Assembly: GCA_958510875.1 (NCBI GenBank)
Contig: OY294070.1
Span: 11,213,631 to 11,277,630, forward strand
Length of the DNA: 64,000 bases
Direction: 5' to 3'
DNA from: Endomychus coccineus
Taxonomy: Eukaryota > Arthropoda > Insecta > Coleoptera > Endomychidae
In this document: positions 22,815 through 33,239 of the stretch, one piece after another
Layout of the letters: each line of letters starts with the position of its first letter
How positions within the stretch are numbered: the first letter of the stretch is position 1
Notes under the pieces: model-generated
Told to the model about the DNA's origin: nothing
What the model saw: the letters and a program-made list of their open reading frames with translations, nothing else
Database searches by the model: none
Translations under genes and position numbers: made by a program

Positions 22815-23560
22815 CAGTGGCGGCTCGTGAGTTATGTAAGAGGGTGGGCATAAGAGAAAATGATCGCTAAATTGGCTTAAAATTATGTCACATACTTCCT
22901 TTGCAATAACAGCTCTGTTATCTTCAGCTGTCGTTTTTTGTCTTTTCCTAGCGGAGTCTTCCTTATTGCGTTCTTGATTGTCATTGTCAGTAGAATTTCT
23001 AATTCGAATAATTTGCTGTTGGAATTGTTCAATTCCCTTTTGCAATTGAGCACTGTCAATCCGGCGCATTTGATTCTGATTAAATAATATTTCAACATGT
23101 GGCATGATGAAATGGAATATTTTCAATCAGTAGAGAAATTCTGGTCATTCAAATGTTCCAATAAACCACTTGCTCCACTGAATTCATCCTATCTTCGTCA
23201 ATAATTCTGTTTAAGCATTCTTTGAAAGAATCCTGTTGTTCAAATACTGTGTTCACAGTTCGACTTTTGAAAATCCAGAGTGTAGGAACAGGGTTTGGTA
23301 ATCTACGTTTGACTATTTCATCAAGAATTAGCGTTCATTTTGGCGATCGAGAAAAAAGCTTGAAAATGACTGCAAATTTGCAAAGAAAATTTTTACTTTT
23401 TCATTACACTATGCAGCTAGTTCAATAATTAAATCAAATTGATACGCGTAACAGTGAATATAATGTGCATAAATGTTCTTTTGATAATGGCTTGGACAAC
23501 ATTTGTCTTACCACTCATCACGAACGTCCCATCGTAACTTTGAGGTATTAGTTATCAGAC
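22815..23560 (-). pseudogene. hAT copy, middle of transposase joined to its 3' end
   Basis: On the minus strand, frames from about 23530 read SYDGTFVMSGK, HCYAYQFDLIIELA, and NEKVKIFFANLQSFSSFFS with SPKRTLILDEIV, typical for ZMYM/TTF-type hAT transposases. The 129-codon frame (23126-22737) continues with MPHVEILFNQNQMRRIDSAQ. The coding text then stops and is followed at once by an ACTCACGAGCCGCCACTG end (22815 is the last base), matching the element end at 8127. The dimerisation domain is missing, so this is an internally deleted copy. Numerous stops are present. Confidence 0.78.
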
Positions 23561-23574
23561 TGTTATCAGTACCA

Positions 23575-24070
23575 ATACTTAAGTCGCGAACATTGTATGT
23601 ATTCGTTAATCATTGAAAAACAGGTGCAGGATGCTTTTCCTAATGTTGAAACTATATTAAAGATGCATCTCGTTGTAATGATCACGAATTGTTCAGCGGA
23701 AAGATCATTTCCAAAATTAAAATTGTTGAAAAACAGATTGCGATAGGAAATGACACAGCAACGTCTCAACGATCTGGCGATTTTGGGCAGCAACAGAGAT
23801 ATTTTAAGATCCTTGAATTTTGACGATGTCATCGACGATTTCGCGGCGAGGAAAACTCGAAAAATACCTGTGTAAAGCAATTGATATTTATGTACATTAA
23901 ATAATATATATTGTCCAGATTTTTTATTACAAGAACATTTTAAAATGCATTAAAATTGCATTCAGTATACAGTCGGTGTATACTGAATAAAAAAAAATGT
24001 TAGCCTTTGACATATAGGGGCCCCCACCAAACTTGGGCCCAGGAGCCACCACCAGCGCCGTGCGGTGCTA
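23575..24070 (+). pseudogene. hAT transposase C-terminal fragment
   Basis: The plus-strand frame from about 23600 to 23875 reads FPNVETILKMHL, NCSAERSFPKLKLLKNRLR, a stop, then MTQQRLNDLAILGSNRDILR and DFAARKTRK, ending in TAA. This is the hAT C-terminal dimerisation domain; the ERSF with KLK signature is clear. The flank at 24015-24050 has GGGGCCCCCACCAAACTTGG, which looks like the 3' terminal region of another hAT subfamily than the copies with GAGCCGCCACTG ends. The 5' part is lost. Confidence 0.8.
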
Positions 24071-24079
24071 TGATGCAAA

Positions 24080-24600
24080 GAGGCAAAAGGCCAAAAAGGC
24101 AAAACTTACAAGCAACTCGGATTTGAACAGATGAGAATTGTTGCTAATGAAATTGCTGAGAATCTTGAGTGTAGCACTGGTTTCCCGACCGAAAGTGAAG
24201 TTAGAGCTAGAAAGAAAAAGAGTCAATTTGACGGAAAAGCTGCGGACGAACCCTTAACGGAGGAAGATAAATTTAGGATACACTTTTTCAATTATATTTC
24301 GGATATAACACTTAATTCCTTAAATTAAGGATTTACCCTTTTGGAAACCCACAGAAAAAATCTGCAGTTTTTATACGATCTTCAAACTCATGGATATAAC
24401 TGATGAAATACTTGAAAATCATTGCACTAGTCTCCAGTCAATTCTTTCGGACGACAATGAGTCAGATGATGAATTATGTGATATATCTCGCATATTACAA
24501 CATTCAAAGAAACCACTCGATGTCATTAACTATTTGTACCAAAATAAGCCGTTTTTAAAAACTTTTTAGAAGGAAAACTTAGCACCTTCTAACATTTGCC
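24080..24600 (+). pseudogene. hAT transposase middle fragment
   Basis: The frame at 24131-24325 contains NEIAENLECSTGFPTESEVR and ARKKKSQFD, then EDKFRIHFFNYISDITLNSL, followed in the same or a neighbouring frame by FTLLETHRKN and LQFLYDLQTHG. A later frame reads DEILENHCTSLQSILSDDN and ILQHSKKPLDVINYLYQ. This is the region between the catalytic core and the dimerisation domain of ZMYM-type hAT transposases. It stands alone and out of order relative to the C-terminal fragment upstream, so it belongs to a separate insertion. Confidence 0.72.
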
Positions 24601-25010
24601 CTTAATAATGGCGCTTTAAAGTATTAATATTTGAAACAACAAACCATATGTTACGTAACATGAAATTATGTGAAGGGACCACAGTCACAACCTATTTATG
24701 ATCAAGTTATTGATTCAAGAAAATTAATCAGGCCAATTTTTACGTGGACATGTGTTATATAACAATCTTCTCGATCAGGAACTTTCTTCGTGGAAGGTCG
24801 TTCAGATGAGATAATATTAAATGTATTGCTCGTATTAGTTTTGTTTAGCAATATCCGAACTAGTTGATAGAATTTATTTCCGGTATTGTATGATTCATAA
24901 TGAAGTTATATAACTAGGAATTAAAAGCATGCACATGTTCAGTGAGAATGTTTCTTTCGATCTAGTGAACGATTTGGAAATAGAATTCCTATAGCACATC
25001 CAAACGAGAC
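24601..25010. other. No recognisable feature
   Basis: AT-rich flank of the complete hAT element. No motif was seen. Confidence 0.4.
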
Positions 25011-25018
25011 CGAATAAC

Positions 25019-27845
25019 CAGTGGCGGCTCCTCGAAGGAGGCTAAGGAGGCTCAGCCTCCTCACCAATTTATCTTAATCATCATTCTCCATTTTATTCCC
25101 TGTTTCTCTAATACTTTTTTTAATTTTACAATTAATTCCCCGTTCTCAGTAGTTATTTTTGATCTGGCAACAGTGCCTTGAGGCTAGACTCTCTATATAT
25201 CTCAAACGCTGAGCATGTGTTGTTCAACGCAGTTGCCGTTTTTACGACCAGTCCAATTGCCAAATAGCCTGAAACAGTTAAAATGGCAACACCCTCTGTA
25301 GGCTAGCCTGCCACAGCCGCTCGCAGTTTATGAAATACGACACGTGCATGCTGCCGACTGCTACGTCAGGGCTTGTTTATGAAGTTGTCACGTCACGCGA
25401 AGTAAGGTTAGATTAGAATTTGTCTGTTAATGTCGGTAAATTATTCCATTTAATTGGATTAACATATGACGAAAAAGTGTTTTTTACAAATAAACGGCCT
25501 TTACCGGATTTGAAAGGATTAGTAATGTCAGGTCAGTATCAAAATCGATCATTTAATACTGACAATTATAAAAAATATTTATGGTTAACGGGATCTGAGG
25601 TACACAATAAATTATATTGCTGGTATTGCTTGCTATTTACATCAGATATAACTTCATGTTGGGGGCACTTGGGTTATAATGATATGAAACATTCAGCTCG
25701 TGGTCTAGACAGACATGAAAAATCGCAGGAACATCTTACATCGAGTATTAAGTTTAAATTAACCGGTAAACAGAATATTGTTAATGTGGTTGATTCTGTT
25801 CGTACACGCGAAATAGTAAATCACAATAACAATACAGTTAGAGACAACCGCGAAGTTTAAAAAAAAATCATTGATTTCTTACTGTATTTATCATCTCAAG
25901 ATTTGGCTTTTGCAGGGCATGATGAAACTGAAAATTCAGTTAATAAAGGTAATTTTAGGGAATTGTTAGATTTGTTTTGTAAACACGACAGTGAGCTTCG
26001 CGATTTTATGAGTAACGCGTCAGTATTTGCAGGCACCTCAAAAACAATACAAAACGAAATTCTTGATTCAATAAATTATGTCCTCCGAAATCACATAGAG
26101 GATGAATATTGGATGTCCCTTTTTTTTCGTGGCAGGTTGACGAAACAACAGATATAACGTGTGAATCACAATTATCAATAATTTTTAGATTTGTAAGAAA
26201 TTGACAACTAGTGGAAAGATTTTTAGGGTTTTACGATGTTAGTTCGGGAAGAACAGCGGTCAATTTATTTAATTTCTTAATGGAAACATTTCAACGATTT
26301 GACTTTGCGAATAAATTACTTGCTCAAACCTACGACGGCGCATCTGTAATGGCGGGACATTTAAAACGGTCTTCAAACAAAAATGAAATCAGTTTCGCCT
26401 CAGGCTATTTTCACCCATTGTTACGCTCACAACATGAATTTGGTTTTAATAATGCATGTCGTTCCATTAAGGAAGTTAGAATTTTCTTACAACTTATCGT
26501 CATTTTCAAATTTTTTTAGCAAATCCACCAAACGAACTGAAATTTTAAATAACATAGTAGGAAACAGAATTCCCTGAAATGCTCCAACTCGATGGAATTT
26601 TACATCACGTGCAGTGTTACCATCCATAAAAATAAAGACAAATTAATTGAAACGTTTGATTTTATATTAAACAGTGATGACTTTGCAAAAGATCAGATTT
26701 CATTAAATGCTGCTGTTGGTTTAAAATCTTATTTAGAAAATGAAGAATTTTTGTTTTTTCTTGATACTTTTAAATCAATATTTGAACAAACTGATCTTAT
26801 TTTTCAAATTTTACAACATGAATTCACTGATATAATTTATTCAAGAGATCGTTTGAAACGTCTCATTGATAAAATTTCAAGTTTCCGTAATACAGAATTT
26901 CATTTTAATATTTTATTTGAAAATTTTTCAATTGATGAGGCTCCTCCTGCGATAAGGAGGGAAACATATAATTTGGTAGACAAGAAACTACATTATAAAC
27001 AAATTTTTTATGAAATTTTAGATACTATTAAAGGTCAAATTGAGATTCGATTTTCCGATTTACATGAATTGAAGTTTGTCGAATTGACGAATAGAAGATT
27101 TTTCGAATCTTTTTCAAAAGAGTTCCCCAATACACTTTTAGATAACTTAGTTCTAAAATATAAATTTTTTGATAAAATAGCACTGCACAATGAATTATAC
27201 GTTGTATACACGGATAAAGATATTTTAGGCCAGTACGACAGTCACGCCGGCGCCGATATGATAAAATATATGATTGACAATGATTTGCAACAAGTTTTCC
27301 CTCAGTTTTATAAACTACTTTGTTTGACAGTCACTATTCCTGTCACGTCAGCATCGGTGGATAGATCAATTTCTACTCTCAAACGAATTAAAACTTACAT
27401 GCCAAATACAATGGACCAAAATCGTTTATACAATGTTAGTTTAATATCTTTTAAAAAAAATTTAGTAAAACACTTAAAACAAAATGATACATTTTATGAT
27501 AATATTATTGATCATTTTTCGCAAACTAAAGACCGTAGAATTCCGTTAATATAAAAAAAAGTATATAAAATTAATAGAAAAAAACAAAAAATATGAAAAA
27601 TTCCAAAAAAAAAAGAATAAAATATCATAAATCCAAAAAAAAATAAAAAACAGAAAACGGACAAAAAAATTTTTTTCCAAGAGAAACTCCACGTTGGTTC
27701 TTGCTAGGCAACAATTAATTTTGTCACTGAAGTAGCTGGTACGGTCGCTGTGCAAAGGTTAAATTAATTGGCTGAATAGAGTATATTTTTACAAAAACGT
27801 TTTATGTCCAGCCTCCTCTCTTAAAAAGTTCACGAGCCGCCACTG
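25019..27845 (+). mobile_element. Complete hAT transposon with TIRs and 8 bp target duplication
   Basis: The left end CAGTGGCGGCTC (25019-25030) is the reverse complement of the right end GAGCCGCCACTG (27834-27845). The eight bases CGAATAAC stand directly outside both ends (25011-25018 and 27846-27853), a textbook hAT target duplication. Inside lies a broken ZMYM/TTF-type transposase on the plus strand. Just inside the left end is GAAGGAGGCTAAGGAGGCTC. The 3' non-coding part (27555-27690) is A-rich. Preserved ends and duplication indicate a younger insertion than the other hAT copies here. Confidence 0.93.
25420..27554 (+). pseudogene. hAT transposase (ZMYM/TTF type), several frameshifts
   Basis: The first 146 codons (25420-25857) carry PLPDLKGLVMSGQYQNRSFN and YKKYLWLTGSEVHNKLYCWY with CLLF, a TTF-type zinc-finger region with Cys pair and later His residues. 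A stop at 25858 breaks the frame; 25903-26154 continues with FAGHDETENSVNKGNFRELL. A shift then leads to VERFLGFYDVSSGRT and LAQTYDGASVMAGH (26211-26360), the catalytic region. The 320-codon frame 26592-27551 covers the remainder, ending with PVTSASVDRSISTLKRIKTY and NRLYNVSLISF, the dimerisation domain. In the family the enzyme cuts at the inverted repeats. At least three breaks mean no intact protein can be made from this copy. Confidence 0.9.
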
Positions 27846-28027
27846 CGAATAACATCCCGAATTATCTTTGAAAAATGATGATATCTGTATAATCCCTCTC
27901 CAATTAAATGGTTATTATTTATGGAAATAAACAAGGCATTCACTAGCCGCTTATTTATGGGTCTATGTTTATCTAGCTTTTCAAAAACATCCTTAATCTG
28001 CCACGTCGGTAAAGTTAGCAGGTACAT
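27846..28027 (-). other. Unrecognised ORF interrupted by the hAT insertion
   Basis: The minus-strand frame reads MYLLTLPTWQIKDVFEKLDK, then RLVNALFISINNNH and YRYHHFSKIIRDVI, and runs into the hAT right end. Its amphipathic, charged composition is less random than most short ORFs here. No family was recognised. Beyond the element, the frame does not clearly continue on the other flank. It may be part of an older retroelement or a lost exon. Confidence 0.25.
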
Positions 28028-28064
28028 TTAAGCAGAACTCGAGGAAAAATAAATCATAATTAAC

Positions 28065-28262
28065 GTGTTTTCATCGGCTTAGTGAATTCCCAACAAGATA
28101 CAAACAAGAGGCGATAAACCATATGACGGACGTTTTCCAAGAAGGTTTTGGTGGCAGACACGGTCAAATGCTTTGGTGATATCCAATGATACAGCTAGAG
28201 ACTCCTCATATTTTTCAATGGATTTGTGCCATACATGTGTTACGTAGGCAATAGGCTGTGCC
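28065..28262 (-). pseudogene. Non-LTR RT fragment, downstream half
   Basis: The minus strand reads AYVTHVWHKSIEKYEESLAV, SLDITKAFDRVCHQNLLGKR and PSYGLSPLVCILLGIH. SLDITKAFDRV is the first catalytic Asp motif of a Jockey/CR1-like RT, and LxSYGL the following block. The upstream half of the same copy is at 29180-29580, separated by about 920 bp of unrelated repeat. A related copy lies at 50285-50780. Confidence 0.85.
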
Positions 28263-29179
28263 GAAAAAAAAACGATATTTTTTTATTTCGCTCTTCTTCG
28301 AGTATATCATTCATCGTTTAAATTCATCCAGGTCCCCTAAATTTGAAACAAATCGGCTAATATTTAGAGGTGCATCAAGCCCACAACGTGTTTTTTTGAA
28401 GTTTTCCCTCAATTTTTGGGTGGTTTCATAACACTGTTCTACAATAACGGGATGCTTGACACGTAGGAGACATTATTACATTCAAACACAAAGTATTTAA
28501 TGCATTTTAGTCGCCACATCCACTTTCCCACAGATATATTGGCGAAAAAAACCATTTCTTTAAAGCCTAAAAACTGTAATTTCAACTTTCAACTTCAATA
28601 ACTTCATATTTTCAGGTTCGTGATGCGTCATATGCATTTAACGTAGTCTAGTATCACGTAGCATTAATTGAATCGATAATCTCAGAGAAAATCGCTCATC
28701 AGTTATGATAATCTACATTCGAGTGAAAAAACGCACCACTTAAAAATGCACCAATAATGGCAAAAATTCAGAGTGCCATAACTCAGTTGCGTTTAGTCGA
28801 AAATGGTTGAAGTTTGGGCTGATTATATAACGAATTTCCCGAAAACTCCAGGAGACGAGGGGGATACCGTTCACCCTAGGCATCAGGTACCTCGAAAACC
28901 AATTCTGTCGCAATATTCGTGTTCAGCGATCCCAAAAGCCCCCCGAGTAACGAGTTTGGAATCATTTTCATCACTATTAACCGAATTGTGAATTTAGTAT
29001 TTACAGTCAATTTAAAATGCAATTATAAAATGCATATTATTTATGCAAATTGCATGTTTTTAATTTCTTATAAATCAATTTAGGTCACAAAGTTTTCTGA
29101 AACTCTAACGAATCAAATGCAAAAAACCGCATTTAAATCCCTTTTACTGTTCAAATTTTTCGAACTTCTAGCTTCGTTT
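28263..29179. repeat. Insertion of non-coding repeat that splits the RT copy
   Basis: This block separates the two RT halves, which join in order when it is removed. It has no protein motif. Its right part (28880-29130) matches, with changes, the repeats at 36800-37030 and 40085-40330: an ATATTCGTGTTCAGCGATCC core with CCCCCCGAG, then CGAGTTTGGAATC, a stretch rich in TGCAT, and CAAATGCAAAAAACCGCAT. The left part (28280-28800) is unidentified. Confidence 0.6.
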
Positions 29180-29580
29180 CCGCGACTACCATTGGATGAG
29201 CTCGATGTTGATTGCTTTGTCCGTCACTTTAGAGATCACAGATAATAGTGCAATGATTCTGAAATTATTTGGAAGGGTTTTCTTTCCTGTTTTTTGGAAT
29301 TGGTTGAACTCTAGCTGTCTTCCAGCTGGAAGGAAATATACCAAGTTTGTATGAAAAGGTGAAAAACCTGCAAAAAACTGATGTTAATTCAGGCGCACAT
29401 TCCTTGAGAACGACAGGTGGAATCCCGTCTGACCTCATAGGCATTTTGGTATTGAGATCAAGCAGAATGCGCCTAAATGTACAGTGACGAAGGTCACAGT
29501 CATATGGCTATCGATGGCAGCAATATTAGGAGGGGCCTTCCCTTGTGGATCCAAAGTTGAATTTGCTAGGGTTCGCACCA
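29180..29580 (-). pseudogene. Non-LTR RT fragment, upstream half
   Basis: This minus-strand piece carries the region before the first catalytic Asp: the complement of GATCACAGATAATAG near 29240 encodes LLSVISKVT, the RT block before the palm, preceded by text encoding FLPAGR and VQPIPKNRKEN. The same blocks in the same order occur at 50480-50790. The frames are broken several times. It continues at 28262 after the inserted repeat. Confidence 0.7.
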
Positions 29581-29760
29581 CAAAAATTTCTATTTTGAAT
29601 AGACTAAAATGAAAAATGTTTTTGAAAAAATCCCGCTACAATATTTTTTTTGTTTTAAAAGTTTCTGCTGACCGTAATACGAATACACGTAGTCAATGAA
29701 AAATATATAATAAGTCACGGTACTCTATCGTCTAATAACCTAATAACCCCTAAACACAAC

Positions 29761-31353
29761 GTGCCCAACGAAGGGGCAATGGTAATGAAAAATCGCAATG
29801 AATCATTGAATTGTAAGCAGCTATCTTGGATAGTAGACTTCCGCGGACAGCTAATCTTGAAAAATAAGAAATTTCTAATCCCCCATTGTTCAAAATGTCC
29901 CCGTTTATATGGTTTGCCTAAAATTCATAAGCCCTCAGTTCCCCTGAGACCAATTGTCAGCCCTATAGGATCTCCTACTTATAACTCTCTCGATATCTGT
30001 CATCTACTCTCAAACCCCTTGTAGGTGATTCTAATAGTTTTATCCTAAATTCCCTTCATTTCGTTGAAAAACTTCAAACGTTGAAAGTTGACCCATGCTA
30101 TTTGCTCGTCAGCTTCGACGTCGAATCACTGTTTACCAATGTTCCCATTCCAGACACCCTTTCCATAATTTCTCAATTGTTACCTGCCAAAAACATTTCA
30201 ACGGACTTGCTACCGTTAATTGTTTTGTCTATCCTCCACATATTTCCTATACGATGGCAAGTTCTACGAGCAATCCTCGGGAGCTGCCATGGGTTCCCCA
30301 CTTTCCCCGATCATAGCTAATATCTTCATGGAAGCTTTTGAACAAGATGCCATTGACTCATCTGTTCTCAAGCCGAAATGTTGGCTTAGATATGTCGACG
30401 ATACTTTCGTTATTTGGCAACATGGTCTCGAAAAGCTTGTTCCCTTCCTCAATCATTTAAATTCATTACATCCCAATATCCTTTTCACCATGGAAGTCGA
30501 ATCGCAAGGTTCACTCCCGTTCCTGGATGTATTGGTTAGTCGACAGACTGATGGTACTTTAGGACATTCTGTGTATCAGAAACCCACCCATACCGATAGA
30601 TATCTCAATGTTCTTTCCCACCACCACGCTGTCCCAAAGCAATCTGTCATAAGCTCCTTGGTTCACAGAGCTGTCAACCTATCTCAGCCTCAATCCTCAA
30701 GATCAGAATTAAAACATCTATCATCTGCCTTATTATCAAACAATTTCTCCCATTACAACATTCAAAAAGCCATAAAGAAATACACTTCACCTAAAATTTC
30801 AAATCGACCTGAGCCAGAAACTCCCCCGCCTGCTTTATCCACGGCCTATCTTCCATATATTCAAAATATAACAGATCGAATTTCCAAAATCCTCAAAAAA
30901 CATAATATTTCGACCCGTTTTCCCACACTTCCAAAATTATCTCAGTTTCACAAACCTGTCAAAGATCCCCTTCCTCCTCTCCACTTAGAAGGTGTTTATA
31001 GCATTCCCTGTTCTTGCGGTAAAGTCTACATTGGTGAAACAGGTCGTACAGTAGCTACTCGTGTGAAAGAACATGAGCGCTGTACAAGGCTTCGTGACAC
31101 CAGTAGATCTGCACTTTCGGAACACAAGTTTGACACAAATCATCAAATCCTTTTTGAAGATACTAAAATCCTAGTCCGAGCCCCAAACTTCTATCAGCGA
31201 AAAATTCTTGAAGCTATAGAAATCCTAAAACATCCAAATAATCTGAACCGTGACTCAGGATATTACCTTCCCAACATTTGGAAACCCATCCTCGAAAATT
31301 CCACTTCGCACATGATCGCACAACGGCAGGGTCAGGTGCCGGAACGAAGTTAA
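29761..31353 (+). pseudogene. Penelope reverse transcriptase with GIY-YIG endonuclease
   Basis: The first frame (29761-30021) has [20 protein letters not shown] and SPIGSPTYN. After a stop and shifts, LLVSFDVESLFTNVPIPDTL (30100-30160) carries the first catalytic Asp. The 377-codon frame 30220-31350 has SSGAAMGSPLSPIIANIFME, WLRYVDDTFVIW (the YVDD box), LPFLDVLVSRQTDG, QKPTHTDRYL and HAVPKQ. Its last third is VYSIPCSCGKVYIGETGRTV with VKEHERC, the GIY-YIG domain with the Cys pair before YIG. The protein would prime on nicked target DNA and copy element RNA. Two to three frame breaks before 30220 make it inactive, but the C-terminal 377 codons are open. Confidence 0.93.
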
Positions 31354-31457
31354 CCACCGGAATAAAAAGCAGTGAACTATGTAGCGTGAAGGATTTTTCC
31401 TACAATAAATACGGCTACAGAAACCAGTAGAACCAGTTTCATTTCAAGTCTCAAGTC

Positions 31458-31500
31458 TGCCCTGAAGATGCCACCTGTAATGGTTGGCGAAACGTCGGCA
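31458..31500 (+). ncRNA. Type I hammerhead ribozyme of the Penelope element
   Basis: The conserved core is complete: CTGAAGA (CUGANGA) at 31462-31468 and GAAA at 31489-31492. Stem I is TGCC (31458-31461) with GGCA (31497-31500). Stem II is GCCACC (31470-31475) with GGTTGGC (31482-31488; one bulged T), closed by loop TGTAAT. Stem III is only AC/GT (31492-31495), and the predicted cut follows GTC at 31496. Very short helix III is typical of hammerheads reported in Penelope-like elements. It lies 100 bp after the stop codon of the element ORF. Processing of element RNA is the presumed role. Confidence 0.82.
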
Positions 31501-31560
31501 TCAAGTCGAGCTATTGTGAAGCGGAATCCATCCGGAAGACAAGATTTTTCAATGTAAGCA

Positions 31561-31868
31561 GCTAATTTGTGAGATGTTGGATGTGTAGGATGATTAGGAA
31601 TATTTAAATATTTATACGTATCTAGAAAACTAATTTCGTTGTCGGCTTGTTTCTTCTATAAATTTAATATTCAGATGGATATCATCAATGATATTGAGAA
31701 ATTTTGATGACTGTCCTGTGAAAAATACCAGAATATCATCCACATATCCTTTACCCATCCTCTCTCAATTTTCAAGGAAAGTAGTTTCAAAAATCTCTGC
31801 ACCGACTCAACTGGGCCAATTAGATTCATATGGATCGAAACCAAAACCACTGAGACATACTTCAATTT
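31561..31868 (-). pseudogene. Penelope-like RT fragment of another family, inverted
   Basis: The minus strand reads GYVDDILVFFTGQSSKFLNI, then IDDIHLNIKFIEE, and after a shift NEISFLDTYKYLNIPNHPTH with PTSHKLAAYI down to about 31562. This is the YVDD box and the following region of a Penelope RT, from a family different from its two neighbours. It sits between the end of one plus-strand copy and the start of the other. Confidence 0.8.
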
Positions 31869-32610
31869 GGAGCTGACAAATAATTTGTACCATTATAACA
31901 TTCAAAGAGCCATAAAGGAATACACTTCGCCCAAAATTTCAAATCAACCTGAGCACAAGCTCCCCCACCTCCTTTATCCACTGCCTATTTTCCATATATT
32001 GAAAATAAAACAGATCGAAGTTCCCAAATCGTTAAGAAGCATAATATTTATACTCGTTCACACACTTCCAAAGCAATGCCAGTTTTAGAAACCTATCAAA
32101 GAACCCCTTCCCCCTCTTCATTGAGATAGTGCTTATAGCATTCCCTGTTCTTGGGGTAAAGTCTACATTGGTGAAACAGGTCGTACAGTAGCTACTCGTG
32201 GGAAACACCATGAGGCTTCGTGACACTTAAATCAGCACTTGCGGAAAATAAGTTTAATAATAATAATCAAATCCTAAAAACTAAATACAAACCCGAGCCC
32301 CAACCAACTTCTATCAGCGAAAAATTCTTGAACTGACAGAAATCCTAATACATTCAAATAATCTAAACCGTGACTCTGGATATTACCTTCCCAACATTTG
32401 GAAGCCCATTCTCGAAAATTCCACTTCGCACATGATCGCACAACGGCAGGGTCAGGTGCCGGAACGAAGTTAACCACCGGAATAAAGGCAGTGAACTTTG
32501 TAACGTGAAGGTTTTTCCCCAAAATAAATATAGCTACTGGCTGGCGAAACGTCGGCTTCAAGTCGTGCTATTCTAATGCGGAATCCATCCGGAAGTCAAG
32601 AATTTTCAGG
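31867..32610 (+). pseudogene. Second, 5'-truncated copy of the hammerhead-bearing Penelope
   Basis: It starts inside the linker (YHYNIQRAIKEYTSPKISNQ, against SHYNIQKAIKKYTSPKISNR in the longer copy), then reads AYSIPCSWGKVYIGETGRTV in the GIY-YIG domain, where a Cys of the pair is now Trp. The 3' region keeps GGCGAAACGTCGGC (32543-32556), but about 60 bases containing the CTGAAGA half of the ribozyme are deleted, so the hammerhead cannot form. It ends at the same GCGGAATCCATCCGGAAG sequence as the first copy. Confidence 0.87.
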
Positions 32611-33239
32611 ATTAGCCGCGGAAGTCCACTATTCAAGATATTTATAAGAATATTGAATAAGAGTGGGCTAATCTCTGCTAGATTTGGCATTTAGTATGAG
32701 TACTAATAAGTAAAAAAAAGTAATAAAATATATAATATTACAGTAAAGAAATCAATATTTAACATTCATGAAAGAATTATCAGAATACTTCAAAGAGAAG
32801 ATAATAATATGGCTATACCACTTGAACTAGATAAGAAATACATGATTGAAGCACTGGCATCCTACTACAAAGATCTATCAGAAAAATGCATAAATAACTT
32901 ATCAAAAACAAGAAACATAGTATAGTATTGCCCAAAGCAATTTTGGAAGTTGGGAAAAGAGTTCGAAGTATTCAGCTATAAAGACTATTAATATTCTGCC
33001 GAATAGTCAAAAAGCAATTAAAAAAAATGATTACAAGACAAAACTACAAAGATATATAAAAAAGAAACTATACATTAAGTAGATTGATTATCACAATAAT
33101 TATTATTAAAATTTTTTTTCTTTCATCATTTTTATGTGAGATTATAACCAGCCTGCATACAGGTACCTATGGCACCTCTGCAGGATTGATATGTAATGTT
33201 TATTTTGTAAACCTGGTTTTATTATACTTCATACTTTAT
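32611..33239. other. Mostly unrecognised; one open stretch
   Basis: Apart from the open stretch at 32733-32925, which has its own entry, this is AT-rich sequence without identified content. Confidence 0.35.
32733..32925 (+). other. Unrecognised open reading stretch
   Basis: A frame without an early Met reads NIHERIIRILQREDNNMAIP, LELDKKYMIEALASYYKDLS and EKCINNLSKTRNIV before a stop at 32923. After a frame change, YCPKQFWKLGKEFEVFSYKD follows. The regular, charged composition suggests old coding sequence, perhaps the end of a retroelement protein, but no family was recognised. Confidence 0.3.

Larger units (their letters stand above)
29700..31560 (+). mobile_element. Penelope-like element, near full length at the 3' side
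   Basis: This is the longest Penelope copy in the window. It comprises an RT and GIY-YIG coding region (29761-31350), a 3' part with a complete hammerhead ribozyme (31458-31500) and a shared 3' end near 31552, where the sequence GCGGAATCCATCCGGAAG also closes the second copy at 32595. No matching terminal repeat was found upstream, so the 5' end is probably truncated or replaced. AATAAATACGGCTAC precedes the ribozyme by about 50 bp. Confidence 0.87.
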
